Source: Caenorhabditis remanei (Eukaryota; Nematoda; Chromadorea; Rhabditida; Rhabditidae). Taken from it: 64,000 nucleotides of DNA. Shown here one piece after another: positions 10,698 through 22,132 of the stretch. The notes under the pieces were generated by a model. It searched no databases. It had not been told where the DNA came from and saw only the letters and a program-made list of their open reading frames with translations. The stretch is from assembly GCF_010183535.1 (NCBI RefSeq), contig NC_071333.1, forward strand, positions 7,934,587 to 7,998,586, written 5' to 3'. The translations under genes and the position numbers were made by a program. Position 1 is the stretch's first letter, and each line of letters begins with the position of its first letter.

Positions 10698-13324
10698 CTT
10701 GGTTGAGGAGAAGCAATAGTTCCAGGGTGTCCTCCTGTGACAATGGGTAGTACCGCTTGTGAGAGCGGTTACTGTGCTTTTTTGTGTTTGACGCCATGTT
10801 TGCTTTCTGATAAAATAACAATAAGTAAAAGTTTCAGTGCAAAAAGCAATATTTTAATTTTGTGGCAATACCTGGTTTTTTTGTGAATACAATATCTGAT
10901 CAGCCTATTAAGAATATAATTAACCAAAATTGTGATTGAAAATTTATTGGTATTTAGTTAATATTCCACTGGTATAGCTTTCCAAGGTGCCAAAGTATTT
11001 CAAAAATAAATAAAAACGCTATATTGAAAACCAAATAAACATATTTCCACAAAACCAAAAATGTGTTAGAATCAACCACAAAATACAATCACACCAAGTG
11101 GAATACCGGGTTAATTTTGAACACCTACTCTATCCTGAAATACCTCTTCTTGACTGATAGATGATGTCAGTGGGAGCATAGAATAGGCACGAGGCCTGTT
11201 ACTTTGCGGACGTCCGGTTCGGAATAGACCCTGAAAAATGTTGATAAATGATTTTAGGCCTGTGAACAAAGTGCAATCTATTTTGAAAGAGAATGAGATA
11301 TATTTTAAAACTTTGCAATAATAGTGACCACATGCTCCCGGAGCCAGCATGAAAAAAGTCAAGTTCATCAAAACTTTGCTCTATCTTTGAAAACGCTTAT
11401 CATTTCGTTTTCAACTGTTCTTCTTTTTTCTCCTCCTTCCGTTTTTACGTTCTTGAGAGAACGGAGTGAAAGGTTAGTGGGCGCATTTCAGTTGGCTGTC
11501 AAATTAACAACTGGTGAAAAGAGGAAGAGGGGGGCAGAATGTTTCAAAAGATTCAAAAGACATGGATCCCGACCAGTCAAAAGAAAAATGTGTTAAGACA
11601 TCCAGATTGATTTATTAGTTTTGTCATTTGTTCACCTTCGAGAGGCCTCCGGCTCTTCTCGCAAACCAATCATCATCATCATTGCGGTGATTATAATGGG
11701 TGTGGAGAATTGAAGAGATATTGCGCTATTTTTTTCAGGAAGGTCAATGTCATATTTCACTTTAATCAACAAAAAAATCCTCACATAAATTCAACGTTGT
11801 ATTTATTTTATTCACAACAGGAGTACATCTAGTAATTCAGAAATCCCACTGTGCAAAAAAGGAGAACGCAACGAGAAAATGAACTGCGTATGCATTTCGA
11901 TGGCATAAAAACAAAAAAAACAAAAAAAAATGCTTTCAAATACAACGTATAATGTTTCGAACGTTTTTTGAAATTATTCTAGGCGCTGAATTTTCAAAAC
12001 GGCCAAATGACCAGAATGACGTCAATCATGAGCAATTTATCAGAATTTTGTGTTTTGTTACGTATAAAATAAGGAGATAATCGAAACAAAAATAAAATGT
12101 TCCTTGTAGTTCTTGAAGTGGTCTTTTTTCATAGCCAATGCAAAAAATGAAAAAAAACTGGTTGAAAAAGTTTGAAGTGTTCATTTTTGCATGCTAAGCT
12201 TGACAAAATAGGATCTTAACCTCCATGACCTCGCTAAGTCCAAGGATTATATAGAAAATAGAAGATTCATGAACTCTGGAGAACAGTTCAATCAATTTCA
12301 GAGAACTATACACAAAAACTAAAAGGGCAAATTGAGATTTTGGAAATCGCGGTTGGTCTCAGTTGGAATAAGAAAACAACATGTATGAATATGTAATCAA
12401 ATTATGGAAAACGCTCAGAAATGTGTTTCTTTAAGAAGAGACAGAGATAGGAAAGAGAGAAGAACCCATAACATTAAGTTGGACCCCACACCACCTCCGC
12501 ATGACTGGGTGTCCACAACCGAACATTTTTCTGCGGTTTGCAACAAAAACTACCAGTTGGATTTTCGTTTGTTTTTTTGTAATACACACTCATTTCTGAT
12601 ACTTACCGAACCAAAAAAACCTCCACCACTACTACCACCAGTGCTCCCACCACCTGAAAGAGGTGGAGCAAGTCCCAACTGAACTTCTGTGTGGACATTT
12701 TGAGCAAAGTGCTGAACCACTAATGGTTGCATTATTAATGCTTGATGTTGTCCTGCAGAAGATTGTAGACGTCTTGGATGCCCTTCTTTCTGAAGGTCCT
12801 TTGTGACCTGAAAATGAACATTCATTTCTTTCTTTTCTAGTTATTTTTTTCTCAATAAAAGGCCCTCTCCTCTTAATATTTTGAATACACTTCTTTCTGT
12901 CTCCTCGTTTCTCTCAAGTTGGTCGTGTAGGTCGCCGCAGCGGCGCCCTCGCTGGTTATCTATGCCACACACACAACTCATTTCATCTGGCCGCGTGGCG
13001 CAATGGATAACGCGTCTGCCTACGGAGCAGAAGATTGCAGGTTCGAATCCTGCCGTGGTCGAAATCTTTTTTCTTTGCTTATTTCATGACATGGGAATAG
13101 TGATTAGTTCATTAATCAAACTGTTTCTACAGTTTTGAGTGCTTTTACCTTTAATTAAATGCATTTAGTCTGAAGTTGAAGTTTTACTGGGAAAAATTGC
13201 TGAAAACTTACCAATAAACTTTCAAAAAACTAATAAAATGAGTTCAGTTTATTTGTTCCCACAACACTAAACGCTACTTACCTGTGGAAACACCATCGTG
13301 AATAGAACCGATCAATTCTGCCAC
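10698..13324 (-). CDS. Long N-terminal module A (four exons)
   Basis: Exons: 13324-13282 (start ATG at 13296), 12807-12607, 11230-11144 and 10806-10698. Frames agree at every junction (0, 0, 0) and the last donor CAAG/GTCAGT is phase 1. The acceptor before the first exon is TTTTCAG at 13330-13325, a likely SL1 trans-splice site. The module is 137 codons: MVFPQ, then VTKDLQKEGHPRRLQ, a Gly/Ser run (SGGGSTGGSSGGGFFGS), a basic Ser-rich part (GLFRTGRPQSNRPRAYSMLP), then KANMASNTKKHSNRSHKRYY and a leucine string (TLELLLLLNQ). An in-frame Met in the last exon (10797) could serve as a further start. Mostly low complexity; family unknown. Confidence 0.5.
12989..13061 (+). tRNA. tRNA-Arg (anticodon ACG)
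   Basis: A complete 73-nt cloverleaf: acceptor GGCCGCG pairs with CGTGGTC plus discriminator G, the anticodon stem TCTGC/GCAGA holds loop CTACGGA (anticodon ACG, presumably edited to ICG), and the T loop is GGTTCGAATCC. The A box (TGGCGCAATGG) and B box are intact. A short T-run follows, as a Pol III terminator would need (TTTTTTC). It lies within the first intron of the minus-strand gene, in the opposite orientation. Two near-identical copies occur at 35842 and 36499; this copy differs in the T stem (TTGCAGG against TTGTAGG). Confidence 0.95.
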
Positions 13325-16115
13325 CTGAAAACCAAGACGTATACAAAATTAAATAAAGTTTCAAACGAAAGAATGAGAATGTGTCAAATTAAATGAAACT
13401 AAAGTTGAAGGAGCGTCAGAATCGGAAGTTTCAAGAAGAGGCCCCTCTTGGTCCGGGTGAGAAATTGAAAACTTACAAAAAGCGAGCAAAAGAAAGTGCG
13501 TCTTTTACGCCAGAAACGAACATTGCAGAAGAAAAAAGGAAAAAAATAGGAAGAAAAATGGAATATTTGGAGAAGGCTCCTGGTTTCAAGAAAGTTTTCT
13601 GGTTTGGGTTGCAGGATGTATGGGTGGATATGTCACAAGTTTTCAAGAACGTAGTCTCAGCTATGTATGATAAGTAAGGCTACAATCAACATTAAACCAG
13701 AAGATACTAAGCGTTTCATGAAAAATTTCAAACCCTAGGTCAAACTTTTTGAAAAAAGAACATTATCCCATATATTTCAAAAAAAAACAGCATGAACGAC
13801 TGCAACAGCCAGAAGACAGAAGGAGGAGACAAGAATTGCAGTGTTTTATTCGAAAAGAGGTCACCAAGTTTTTCGGAGCGTGTATAATGCACAAAACATT
13901 TCTGTATCATCTTGGTGTTGTCGGGAGGGTGAAGCGCATTTTTTTTTCTTCGAGATTCTAACTCCGGCGACGACACCAGCTTGATTAGAAGAAGGAGTGG
14001 GAAGCAGAGGAGGGGAAGAAGAAAGTTCGGGTGCTAAACAACAACAATGGGTTTTTTGACACTATCACAAACATCGGTCATGTTTATGCCATCAGTTCTG
14101 TAAGAATTGTATAACTGGTCCAGATTCATCCATAATCAATTGTTGTGGTTAGTTTGAGAAACAAATTTATAAATTTGACTAAAGTGGGAAAATAAGGTGT
14201 ATTGTTAAAGTAACCTAGCTCAACACTGGAGCAGTGTGAGGTTCCCGAAGCGGTTCGGGAAGTTTTCCCGGTATTTACCGGGAAATTTTCGGGAAATTTC
14301 CCAAAACAGCATTTCCCGGGAAATGTTTCCCGAAAGACTCACACTGCACTAGAGTTCAGAGGGAAAAATTGAACAGAGCTGATATGAAACATGTTGAGAT
14401 AAGGTTACAATTGAAGTTTGAATAATGAAAAATCAGTTTGTGACTGAATAAAAAGTCATTTTCACATTGCATGGTATACAATCCGTTTTTTTTGAAAATT
14501 CTCAAGAATGCAACATTTGAACAAAATGCAACATGGAAAAAGAAGAAACAAAAAAGCCACACCTTATCAAGATGCTAGTTGTGTTTGCCCCTCAAAATGT
14601 TGAATGGACTCTTGGGAGTGAGGTCACTCAACACATTCTAACACAAGAACCTAGACTTAATCTTTGAAAAAGCGACGTATTAGAGACCTTCGAGCTTTCA
14701 CAAAGAGTTAAAGTTCAAAGTTAGGGCGGAAATGGTTGCAAAAAAGATAGAGGGGGGAGCGTCGACTGGGTGTAGAAATAAGAATAAGAAGAAGCAGAAG
14801 AAGAAGTTGAGTAAATGTCAAAAGAAGTTATTTGCATCTGCCGATCCTCAACATTTTCTTCTTTTTCCGTTTCGTTTTCAAAATTGTTGCAAACAGAGTG
14901 TTATGTCAAGAAGAGATTCATCTGATGACAACCATGACACTTTTTTCTCCAAGTGGTCCACCCTTCCCCAAAAAGAGTGCGCGGACGGCAATAATCACCC
15001 TTGGAGTCTTGTGTATATGTTGCATGCGGTTTGACAAGAGAGAAACAGCAGAAAAATGTCAGTCTGTTGCGAGTTGTTTCGAGCTGACAAAAAAGAATAA
15101 TGACATCTAGCCAAGGAATATTTTCGTGTTAAGGAACCCCACAATCTGTTCACATTTGTTTGGTCACGTGTTGTCGTTATGTTTGTTCGAGTTATTTTTT
15201 ACTGAAAACTAAACTCGCTGCTGAACAAATCCCTTTTTACCAAACTAGTGTTCCAAAACAGAGAAAACAACAAAACATGCTCACACCAGACAAACTGATT
15301 CTTTTGTTGAGCAAAACTAGGAGCAGCAGTGAAAGTTCAAGTCATTTGCATAATAAAATTTGTTTGGCTTTGGTTGCACTTTTAGTAGAATTTTATGTAC
15401 CAAAACTCAGAAAACCGGTTTTTTTTTTCAATTTCGCTGTCGTTGAAATGTTTATGCGCCATTGTATTATGGTATTGCAGAACTCTTTATTAAATTTGCT
15501 GTAAAACCACAATACATAGCAAATGCTTGTGTAAACATTTATTTTTTCGAACATAAATTCACGCAAGTACATGTTATGTGTTTTGTATTAATCAGATGTA
15601 ATTAAAATGAAGTATGACAATAGTTTTGAGTGGTACAGGATCAAAACTAAAATTAACCTAAAGACTTGCAGTAAATCATTTATCTTACAGACACTTCTTA
15701 AATACAAGCTCCCAATTTTCGAAGGCGTATCAAGAGCTGTTTTTCTCAGTGAGTACTTACCTTCAAACGAACTCCCAATTACTGTGAATATTGTAGTTGA
15801 TGCTGATGTTCTTCATTCTCTAAGACGCAAAAAATGAAGATAAATTTAAATATGAGAAAAGTTTAAAATATTATGAAAAATTACACAAGTTTAGTTCTTC
15901 CTTTATAGGGTGTGCCGGCCGATTCTACCATGCAAATCAATTTCAATAGATTGTTTCCAAATACGAAGCATAATCACCACCTTCTGTATCATTCCTGCAA
16001 TATCGAGCTTCCATTTCTTTCACCGTCATCCTCGGGATCAATAATTAAGGGACCGAAAATGTTATCCAGTTGTTCTTTGTCTTCGAACTTCTTATAATCA
16101 TACACATGGTTTTTA
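13325..16115. other. Intergenic, no supported gene
   Basis: Between the start of the left-hand gene and the mariner element. Open frames at 13393-13677 and 15607-15837 (plus) have no recognisable domain and no convincing splice partners. The palindrome at 14231-14347 is listed separately. Just left of the mariner, 15910-16095 reads on the minus strand as an acidic, protein-like string (KFEDKEQLDNIFGPLIID) that quickly meets a stop, perhaps an old exon. Confidence 0.4.
14231..14347. repeat. 117-bp palindromic repeat
   Basis: The ends are exact inverted copies: GCAGTGTGAG at 14231-14240 and CTCACACTGC at 14338-14347. Inside are several nested inverted pieces built from TTCCCGAA and TTTCCCGGGAAA. 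The whole could fold into one or more hairpins. It has no open frame and looks like a small non-autonomous repeat. Confidence 0.7.
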
Positions 16116-17353
16116 TTAGGTTGGCAAGAAAGTTTTTGTGCATGTTTTGTTTCGAATGCTGCCAGTCAATCGACAAGAATTAAAACCACCTCCGCATACC
16201 ACTTGTTAGATAAACTCTCTGTGATTCTGATAGCAGTCAGGAATTCCCCCCGACGCTTCTCTTCTGCAAGAGCCATGTCTATCTTTATTCTTGACCGACA
16301 ACTCTTACAGCAATATTTTTATTTCCGCTTTCCATCTAATACCAAAATTTCAAAATTTGTGCAACCAACAGGAAAAGTTTACAAGGATGAATTCTTCTTT
16401 TGGCACACTATAAGTAATTAAGTTTCCAACTTTGAGAAATGCAATTTTTCTGTGGTCGAAGTACCACGTACTAAAAGTGCATATGAATAGGATTTGTACA
16501 TGCTGTGAGATGTAGAAGGAGAGTTTCCATCTCAATCTTCCTGTGAGTTATCAATGATAATCACTACTACTTATAACACAATCGGAAACTTTTTGAAATG
16601 TGTCGGCAACAATAAAAAAAGAGACATTGAACAGTCATATTTTGGCTAAGATCCGCGTTCAGTGAAAGGTAGACATGCGGCTTCGAATTCTATCTCCTCT
16701 TTCAAACTTCAATCGACTTAACCATTTGGGTATCACTGATAGAGAGTGGGTATTGCACATAAACTACCTCAGGGAAACCCACCGACTTGTCGTTGATCAA
16801 ACGCTGGTAGACATCATCAAAAGGGAATCATACCCAAAGAAAATAATGACCCTAATGTGGAGGACCCAACACAACGTATATGATTGGAAAATGTGAAAAA
16901 ATAATCGTCTACTTCTGTTCTTTTTGTGTGCAAAAAATCAAAACTATACGTGAGTCTTCAGCTCCACACGGTCAAAAAGTCTGCCACCTCCATAATGTTG
17001 CATATCCGCTAGTTGCATTCCCGACAAAATATTTTCTCACCTATTATTGGAAAATAGTTTTTAATTATGCAAATTAGAGCTCGGACCTTCTTCTAACGAA
17101 TTACTATAAATTCGGGGTAATTCAGCGCTCTGCCGCTGAACAGGACTTCGATACTTGAAGTCAAGTCGAAAAATGGGTGGAAGTCTATTTTGCCTCGAAA
17201 CAACCGGAGATCTGCCAGGATGATATCGGGAACCTATCCAGTAAATTGGAGACAGTTGTGGACTAAGATGGTTACTATGTTTGGTATTTGGAATGCTTCC
17301 TGTTTGAGTAAAAACAACTTGAGTCATGCACAAAAACTTTCTTGCCAACCTAA
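16116..17353 (+). mobile_element. mariner-like element, 1,238 bp, defective
   Basis: Perfect 29-bp terminal inverted repeats (TTAGGTTGGCAAGAAAGTTT..., 16116-16144 and 17325-17353) are flanked on both sides by TA (16114-16115 and 17354-17355), the target duplication of the Tc1/mariner superfamily. The length is close to a full mariner (about 1.3 kb). The interior on the plus strand encodes broken pieces of a mariner transposase. The conserved ends next to a ruined gene suggest the copy could still be moved by an enzyme supplied elsewhere (inference). Confidence 0.85.
16675..17260 (+). pseudogene. Decayed mariner transposase
   Basis: Pieces of the mariner DD34D transposase appear in order but in different frames. 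At 16735-16896 there is a piece like the block around the second catalytic Asp (TDREWVLHINYLRE, then YPKKIMTLMWR, matching the usual HPKKV-WWD region). At about 16950-17080 there is a piece like the RPH...PYSPDL...DYHLF region (SSAPHGQKVCHLHN, YPLVAFPTKYFLTYYW). At 17160-17260 there is a C-terminal piece (KWVEVYFASKQPE). Stops and frameshifts separate them, and the catalytic Asp residues are not preserved in an open frame. It cannot make a working transposase. Confidence 0.75.
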
Positions 17354-17486
17354 TATATATTGTCGTTGTCATGAACATCTGCAATCAAGGTTTTGTAATA
17401 TTTTTACGGTTGTGAAACCTATTCGGTCCACATTGATTTGAATTAAAGTCACAAAAATTGTTTTAAATTTTTTCGAAGAATCACAA

Positions 17487-18250
17487 CTAAAACTTGTGTA
17501 TAGAATGCTTATTACAAGAATATTTTGTAGTTTTGTACGTTTGATAAAATGAGTATCTTAACTCTTTGAGAAAAATTAAATCCCCTGCTGTAACCGTCAT
17601 AATTTTTGTCTTCAAGCGAGAAATATGTGCGAAGTTGCGAACTGATGCATTGACGACCAGTCCTTCAACATAAAACTCTTCAATATTCTTCCAGTGCTCT
17701 ATCTGCACAATTACATTCATTTCCAATGTACGATCATCGTGATTTTTGTATGCATTGCTCAACCAAAGGGTTTCCAATGTCTCTGGGTAGAGAAATGGAA
17801 GAACTAGCATAACGTGTTTCTGGTCCAGCACATCAATAAACAGAGAGCCAATTAGAAAAATTTCAGCTCGTGATGTCAGAACTTGTTTCAATTCCGTCAG
17901 AAATGTCTCGATTAGTCGATTCATCGTTTGTTCATTAACTCGATTTTGATTGAGTTTTTCATAATTATCAATCTGGATATCAAGTGACATAGGTTCGGAA
18001 GCAGGCTTCTGATTTTTCAATAAAATCTCCAGGTCGCTGTGGAACGCCTTCATAAAGTTTATGCCATCAAAAATTCGTTCCTGTTTCTGATACCCAGATG
18101 TTGTATTCCTAGTGAATGTTTTGATCTAATATTAATTTTTGCGCCTCTCTCGTTTTCAAAATCGTATGGCTCGTTTTCAACACCATATCATTCAATGTAA
18201 GCCTAAATCTTACACAGTTTTGTTTGAGTAGATTTCCATTTATTTGAAGA
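17487..18250 (-). pseudogene. F-box family (FTH/DUF38) gene fragment
   Basis: An open frame of 188 codons from 18053, which can be extended upstream to about 18120, resembles the C-terminal FTH (DUF38) half of Caenorhabditis F-box A proteins: FMKAFHSDLEILLKNQ, then ETLWLSNAY, QIEHWKNIEEFYVEG, FAHISRLKTKIMTV. It is related to the intact gene at 18696-19909. Further upstream, a second protein-like stretch (RFRLTLNDMVLKTSHTILK, about 18135-18230) lies in a different frame, as if one base had been gained or lost near 18120. I find no F-box exon before it. I call it a truncated, frameshifted copy; a minus-strand splice at TATTAG/ATC could rescue part of it, so a short live gene is not excluded. 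Confidence 0.6.
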
Positions 18251-18695
18251 CAAAATAATATAAAAAACATAAAAATAAGAAGAAGAAAAGATGCAGGTTT
18301 TGCAAAAAAAATTACGAAAAGATGAGAAATGAAGACATAGAAGCTTTCAAAAAGACAGGAAAAAATGATAAAGATAGATAATATTTTTGTTATTTTGTAT
18401 TTGAATAGTAACCGTTATTGATTCAAATCTATTTATAAATCATAGCCTTAACTGATGATGAAATTAAAAAATAGGAGATAAACAGTATATTGTTTTTACG
18501 GAAAAAGCACCCAAACTCGAATTTGAATGTTGTCATAAAAAAGATAATTTGAAATTTGTGAATGTTTGTTGCAGTTCTAACCTAGAGTAACATACTGATA
18601 CTAAAAAACAACTATTTAGTTTTTTATCCCATTTGTAATTCTGCAAAACGTGTACTTACTTATTGCAAAAAATGAGAGTATTACTGGCATTTTAA

Positions 18696-19909
18696 CTACT
18701 CAACCTCAACGTTACTTGGAACTTCTGATTTTTTAATAAAGGAAAAGGATATACAGTTGTCACTAATGTCTACATTTATAAAAAGCACGTTGTTAGAATT
18801 ATGTTTTGTATTAAAATACAAATATGTGGTGTCCTCGAGCAAGTCGATATTTCTTCCTAGCGCTTGAAGAATTTTGTCTTTTTGCTGTAGAATATTAGTA
18901 TTGAAATTAACAGTTTTTTCGTACTCTGTTGACTGGAGAAACATCTGTAAAATAGTCCATTTCAAATGATTCATGAAAAAAGTGATATCCTGAGTAACTG
19001 ACCTCTTTTACAATCTTGATCTTGTGCGCAATAAAATTTGTATAATGAATGTCGGAAATTTGAAAATGTGCAAAGTGTTTCATTTGTACTGAAGGAAAAC
19101 GCCACGAATCCATTGTGATATGTTTAGTTTGCTTCCAATGATCCAATCTTACAATTTCGGTAATATCCATTACAGCATCTGTACTTTGTGTATTGTTTAT
19201 CACAAGCCAAACCAAGGGCTTCGAATCAAAACACTGCAGAATTTGAGCCACTTCAGTCGGATTGAATGCCTCAATACTGATAGTCTCGACTTGAATAGCT
19301 TCTCTTCTCAGTTTTAGAATTTTTTCGAGTTTAGTTGCAAAAACGTTTTGATGAATGGAATTATGTGTAGTAACAGAAAAACTTCTTAGCGTTGTTCTTA
19401 CGCTGGTCAGTAAAATTTTCAAGTCTCTCCAAAAAACATCCTTGTAGTGTTCATTCTTCACTATTGTTACTTTTTGATCGTGTCGTGTAGGTTGCCATGT
19501 GACTTTACACCCGTCTTCTTTTGTCATGTATTGCAATCGCACTGATCTCCCTTCCATGCCATTCCAAACTTTTTCAGTACTCATTGTTGCAATGATTCGA
19601 TCCTCTCGTTCATAAAATGAGATGGAACGAATACGTGGGTCGAACTGCACAGCTTCCAAAAAGTTTCGCAGCTTCCAGCAAGTTTTTCTCGTGTTTTGAC
19701 TGAATATAAAAATTAGTTTTCAAAACTTGTGTCATGTTAGATATTCAATTCGTATGAAAGTTTCAGTTATCTAAAAAAAATAACTAAATTTTTCAATGAT
19801 ATCAATCAACAGATAAAAACTTACATGGTCATGTAATCCAAGTAACTCATAATTTCGGTCATTGCCACATCTGGCATGTCAAGTAGAGTTTTCGTCATTA
19901 CCAAATTTT
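18696..19909 (-). CDS. F-box protein with FTH (DUF38) domain, fbxa family
   Basis: Exons: 19898-19825, 19699-19003 and 18944-18696; frames agree and give 339 residues. A TTTTTTCAG acceptor at 19910 lies 11 bases before the ATG, so the mRNA is probably SL1 trans-spliced. Residues 1-45 form an F-box (LLDMPDVAMTEIMSYLDYMT, then IQNTRKTCWKLRNFLE), the part that binds Skp1 in SCF ubiquitin ligases. Residues about 100-260 form the FTH domain (FWRDLKILLTSVRTTLRSF, IVRLDHWKQTKHITMDSWRF, FAHFQISDIHY), thought to bind substrates. These genes are very numerous and fast evolving in Caenorhabditis; a specific orthologue cannot be assigned. The broken paralogue at 17487-18250 lies directly downstream. Confidence 0.85.
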
Positions 19910-20443
19910 CTGAAAAAAGTAAATGCTTTTCTGACGTTTGCGATAAACAAAATTTCTCTCAATCAAGAAAAAGGCTAAACCACATAACCAATAAGGTCAT
20001 AATATTTGAATTCTCAAAAGTCCGCAAACACTGTCGGTGCAAACACCACATCCCACGACAAGAAGACAAGAAGTAAAAGAGTAGAAGAGTAGTAGACAGT
20101 AAACTAGAGCTTGTTTGTTGAGACTGTCTGTGAGATATTATCAAATTTAATAACAAATCATTTTTTGATTATCACGGTGACAAAAATGTAATTGCTGTTA
20201 GCTATTTTATTTTTTATATTTTTTTTTGAAATAACTACACCTCAAATTTTCAGGTAAACCTCATATTTATTTTGAAGTACTCAGAAGAATAATTGTTTTT
20301 TATTGATTCTAGGTTTTATTCCTTTTTACTTATTGAAACCATTCATAGTTTGTGTGAAAAAGTGATTAGTTTTAAATAAGCTTTATAGTTCTTACTTTAA
20401 AAAAAATCAATATTGAGAACATTTCTAAAAAATCAAAAACAAT

Positions 20444-22132
20444 TCATCGCAGAAGCAATGCTTTCACAAGCTCGTTTTTACGAATGGACTCCTTGTCCTC
20501 CTTCATCGGTACTATCAGCAAAACGTTGGCTCCAACTAAGCTGCCAATATTCGAAGAAATTTGATTTCCTGTGACATGGGCAATAGGAAAATCCTCATCC
20601 TCGAGTTCCTCCAAAAAAGCTCTCACGTATTCTGGTCGATCACCCAGCTTAATGTCATGAGCCAAGCGAACTGTGATTCGGGTATGTTGAGTTTTTGTAT
20701 ACCCAGCAATCGTACGTGCCAGTGGAACAGCAAACAAGTGAGAACAGACCCAAGCAGATGCGGGGTTTCCAGGGAGAGCCAAAACAGTTTTCAGACTATC
20801 ATTTCCAAACCGACCGGTTGCCACTGTGCAAGGAAGACCAGGTTTCATCATCACTCTGCCGAATTGAATCTAAAAAAAAACGTATACTCATTTTCGAACG
20901 GTTCGAACTTCGATTAGTACCTGCATTCCGATATCGATAAGAACTTCTTTGATATTATCCTTTTCACCCATGCTGACACCACCTGTAGTCACAACGATAT
21001 CGGATGTTTTCAGAATTTTTGACAGTTTCTCCTTGATGCTTTCAAAACTATAAAACAGCTTTTTTCAAAAGCCTTTCTGATTGACACTCACTCATCGGAA
21101 ACCCTTTCACCATCAATCGCATGAAAACCGTATTCGGTGAAAAGAGCTAAAAGTTGAGGTCCGTTCGAATCTCGAATCATTCCAATCGGAACATCCTCAC
21201 AGTCAGGTGAAACTAGCTGAAATAAAATTTATAAAATAATTCTAGATTGTGATACACTCTACCTCGTTTCCAGTGGAGACTACAGTAATAACTGGTTTTT
21301 TGAAGACAAAAATGTTTTTAATTCCAAACGCCTTCAATATTCCAAATTCCGCTGAACCAATTTTTGTTCCAGATCTGACAATAACATCTCCTTGGCGAGT
21401 TTCCGATCCAGGTTCTCTGAAAATTGATGAATTAGCTTCCTTGGCTGGTTTAACTCCAACCTTATATTTGTACCAGTGGAGATGTGCTCCTTGAGTTGAA
21501 TTTCTAGTTCTTCCTCGTCATCAGTTTTTTTTGTGCAAATTGTGTGCTCTACCATGACCACAGCAGTTGAGCCTTCTGGAACCACTCCGCCGGTGCTAAT
21601 GCGAACACACTGGCCTGGTTGAAGCTGAAATAGGCTTATTTTGAATGTCCTGGAACGCTTTCTGAAAAGTTTCAAGCGGAAATATAACTGATTCTAGAGA
21701 AAATAATGCCAAAATAGATGGATCAATTACTAAAAAGTTAAAAACGAGTCCTACTCAATACTCAAGAAAATATCAAAATTACTTACCACTCCATCATAAA
21801 TAGCTCCTGCTAGAGATACACCAATAACCGTCTTAGTACTGCTACCATCGTTTGCTATGATAGCATATCCATCCTTTGTAGAAACCCGAGTCCGTGGCAT
21901 ATTTTCAGTTGACTTTACGAAATTCGCAGCAATTTTACCTGAAAAAGTACTATATGCACTTTTTTATTTTGTTTTCTTCATTCTTACCCAAAATTTCTTG
22001 AGAAACAGCTAAAGATTCAATGTTCTTTGCCATTTGTTTCCCAATATTCTTCATTATCTCCTCAGCTTCTTTCATGGGAATCGCTAAGTACTTGCTTTGG
22101 CGGTCGCGGAGGGCAGGTGGTGGCATCTCTTC
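20444..22132 (-). CDS. moc-1: Molybdopterin molybdenumtransferase (MoeA/gephyrin-like)
   Basis: Seven exons: 22132-21988 (ATG at 22126), 21938-21787, 21624-21461, 21416-21263, 21216-21092, 21047-20921 and 20869-20444. All phases agree; the product is 428 residues. It is a MoeA-type protein, like gephyrin domain E, which inserts molybdenum into adenylylated molybdopterin to make the cofactor needed by sulfite oxidase and xanthine dehydrogenase. Motifs in order: TRVSTKDGYA (about 60-68), TNIREPGSETRQGD (about 150), VVTTGGVSMGEKDNIKE (about 262-278) and LALPGNPASAWV (about 314). A TTTCAG acceptor just before the ATG suggests SL1 trans-splicing. C. elegans has two such genes, moc-1 on X and lin-46 on V; the X-type synteny favours moc-1 (inference). 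Confidence 0.85.

Noticed and set aside
13282..13324. Reading this exon as VAELIGSIHDGV-type coding sequence
   Set aside because: That frame cannot continue into the 12807 exon's only frame open to its donor. The ATG at 13296 gives a phase-consistent start instead, so the bases before it are 5' UTR.
13393..13677. 94-codon Lys/Glu-rich open frame on the plus strand
   Set aside because: No domain, no splice partners, composition follows purine-rich DNA, and it lies over the promoter of the minus-strand gene.
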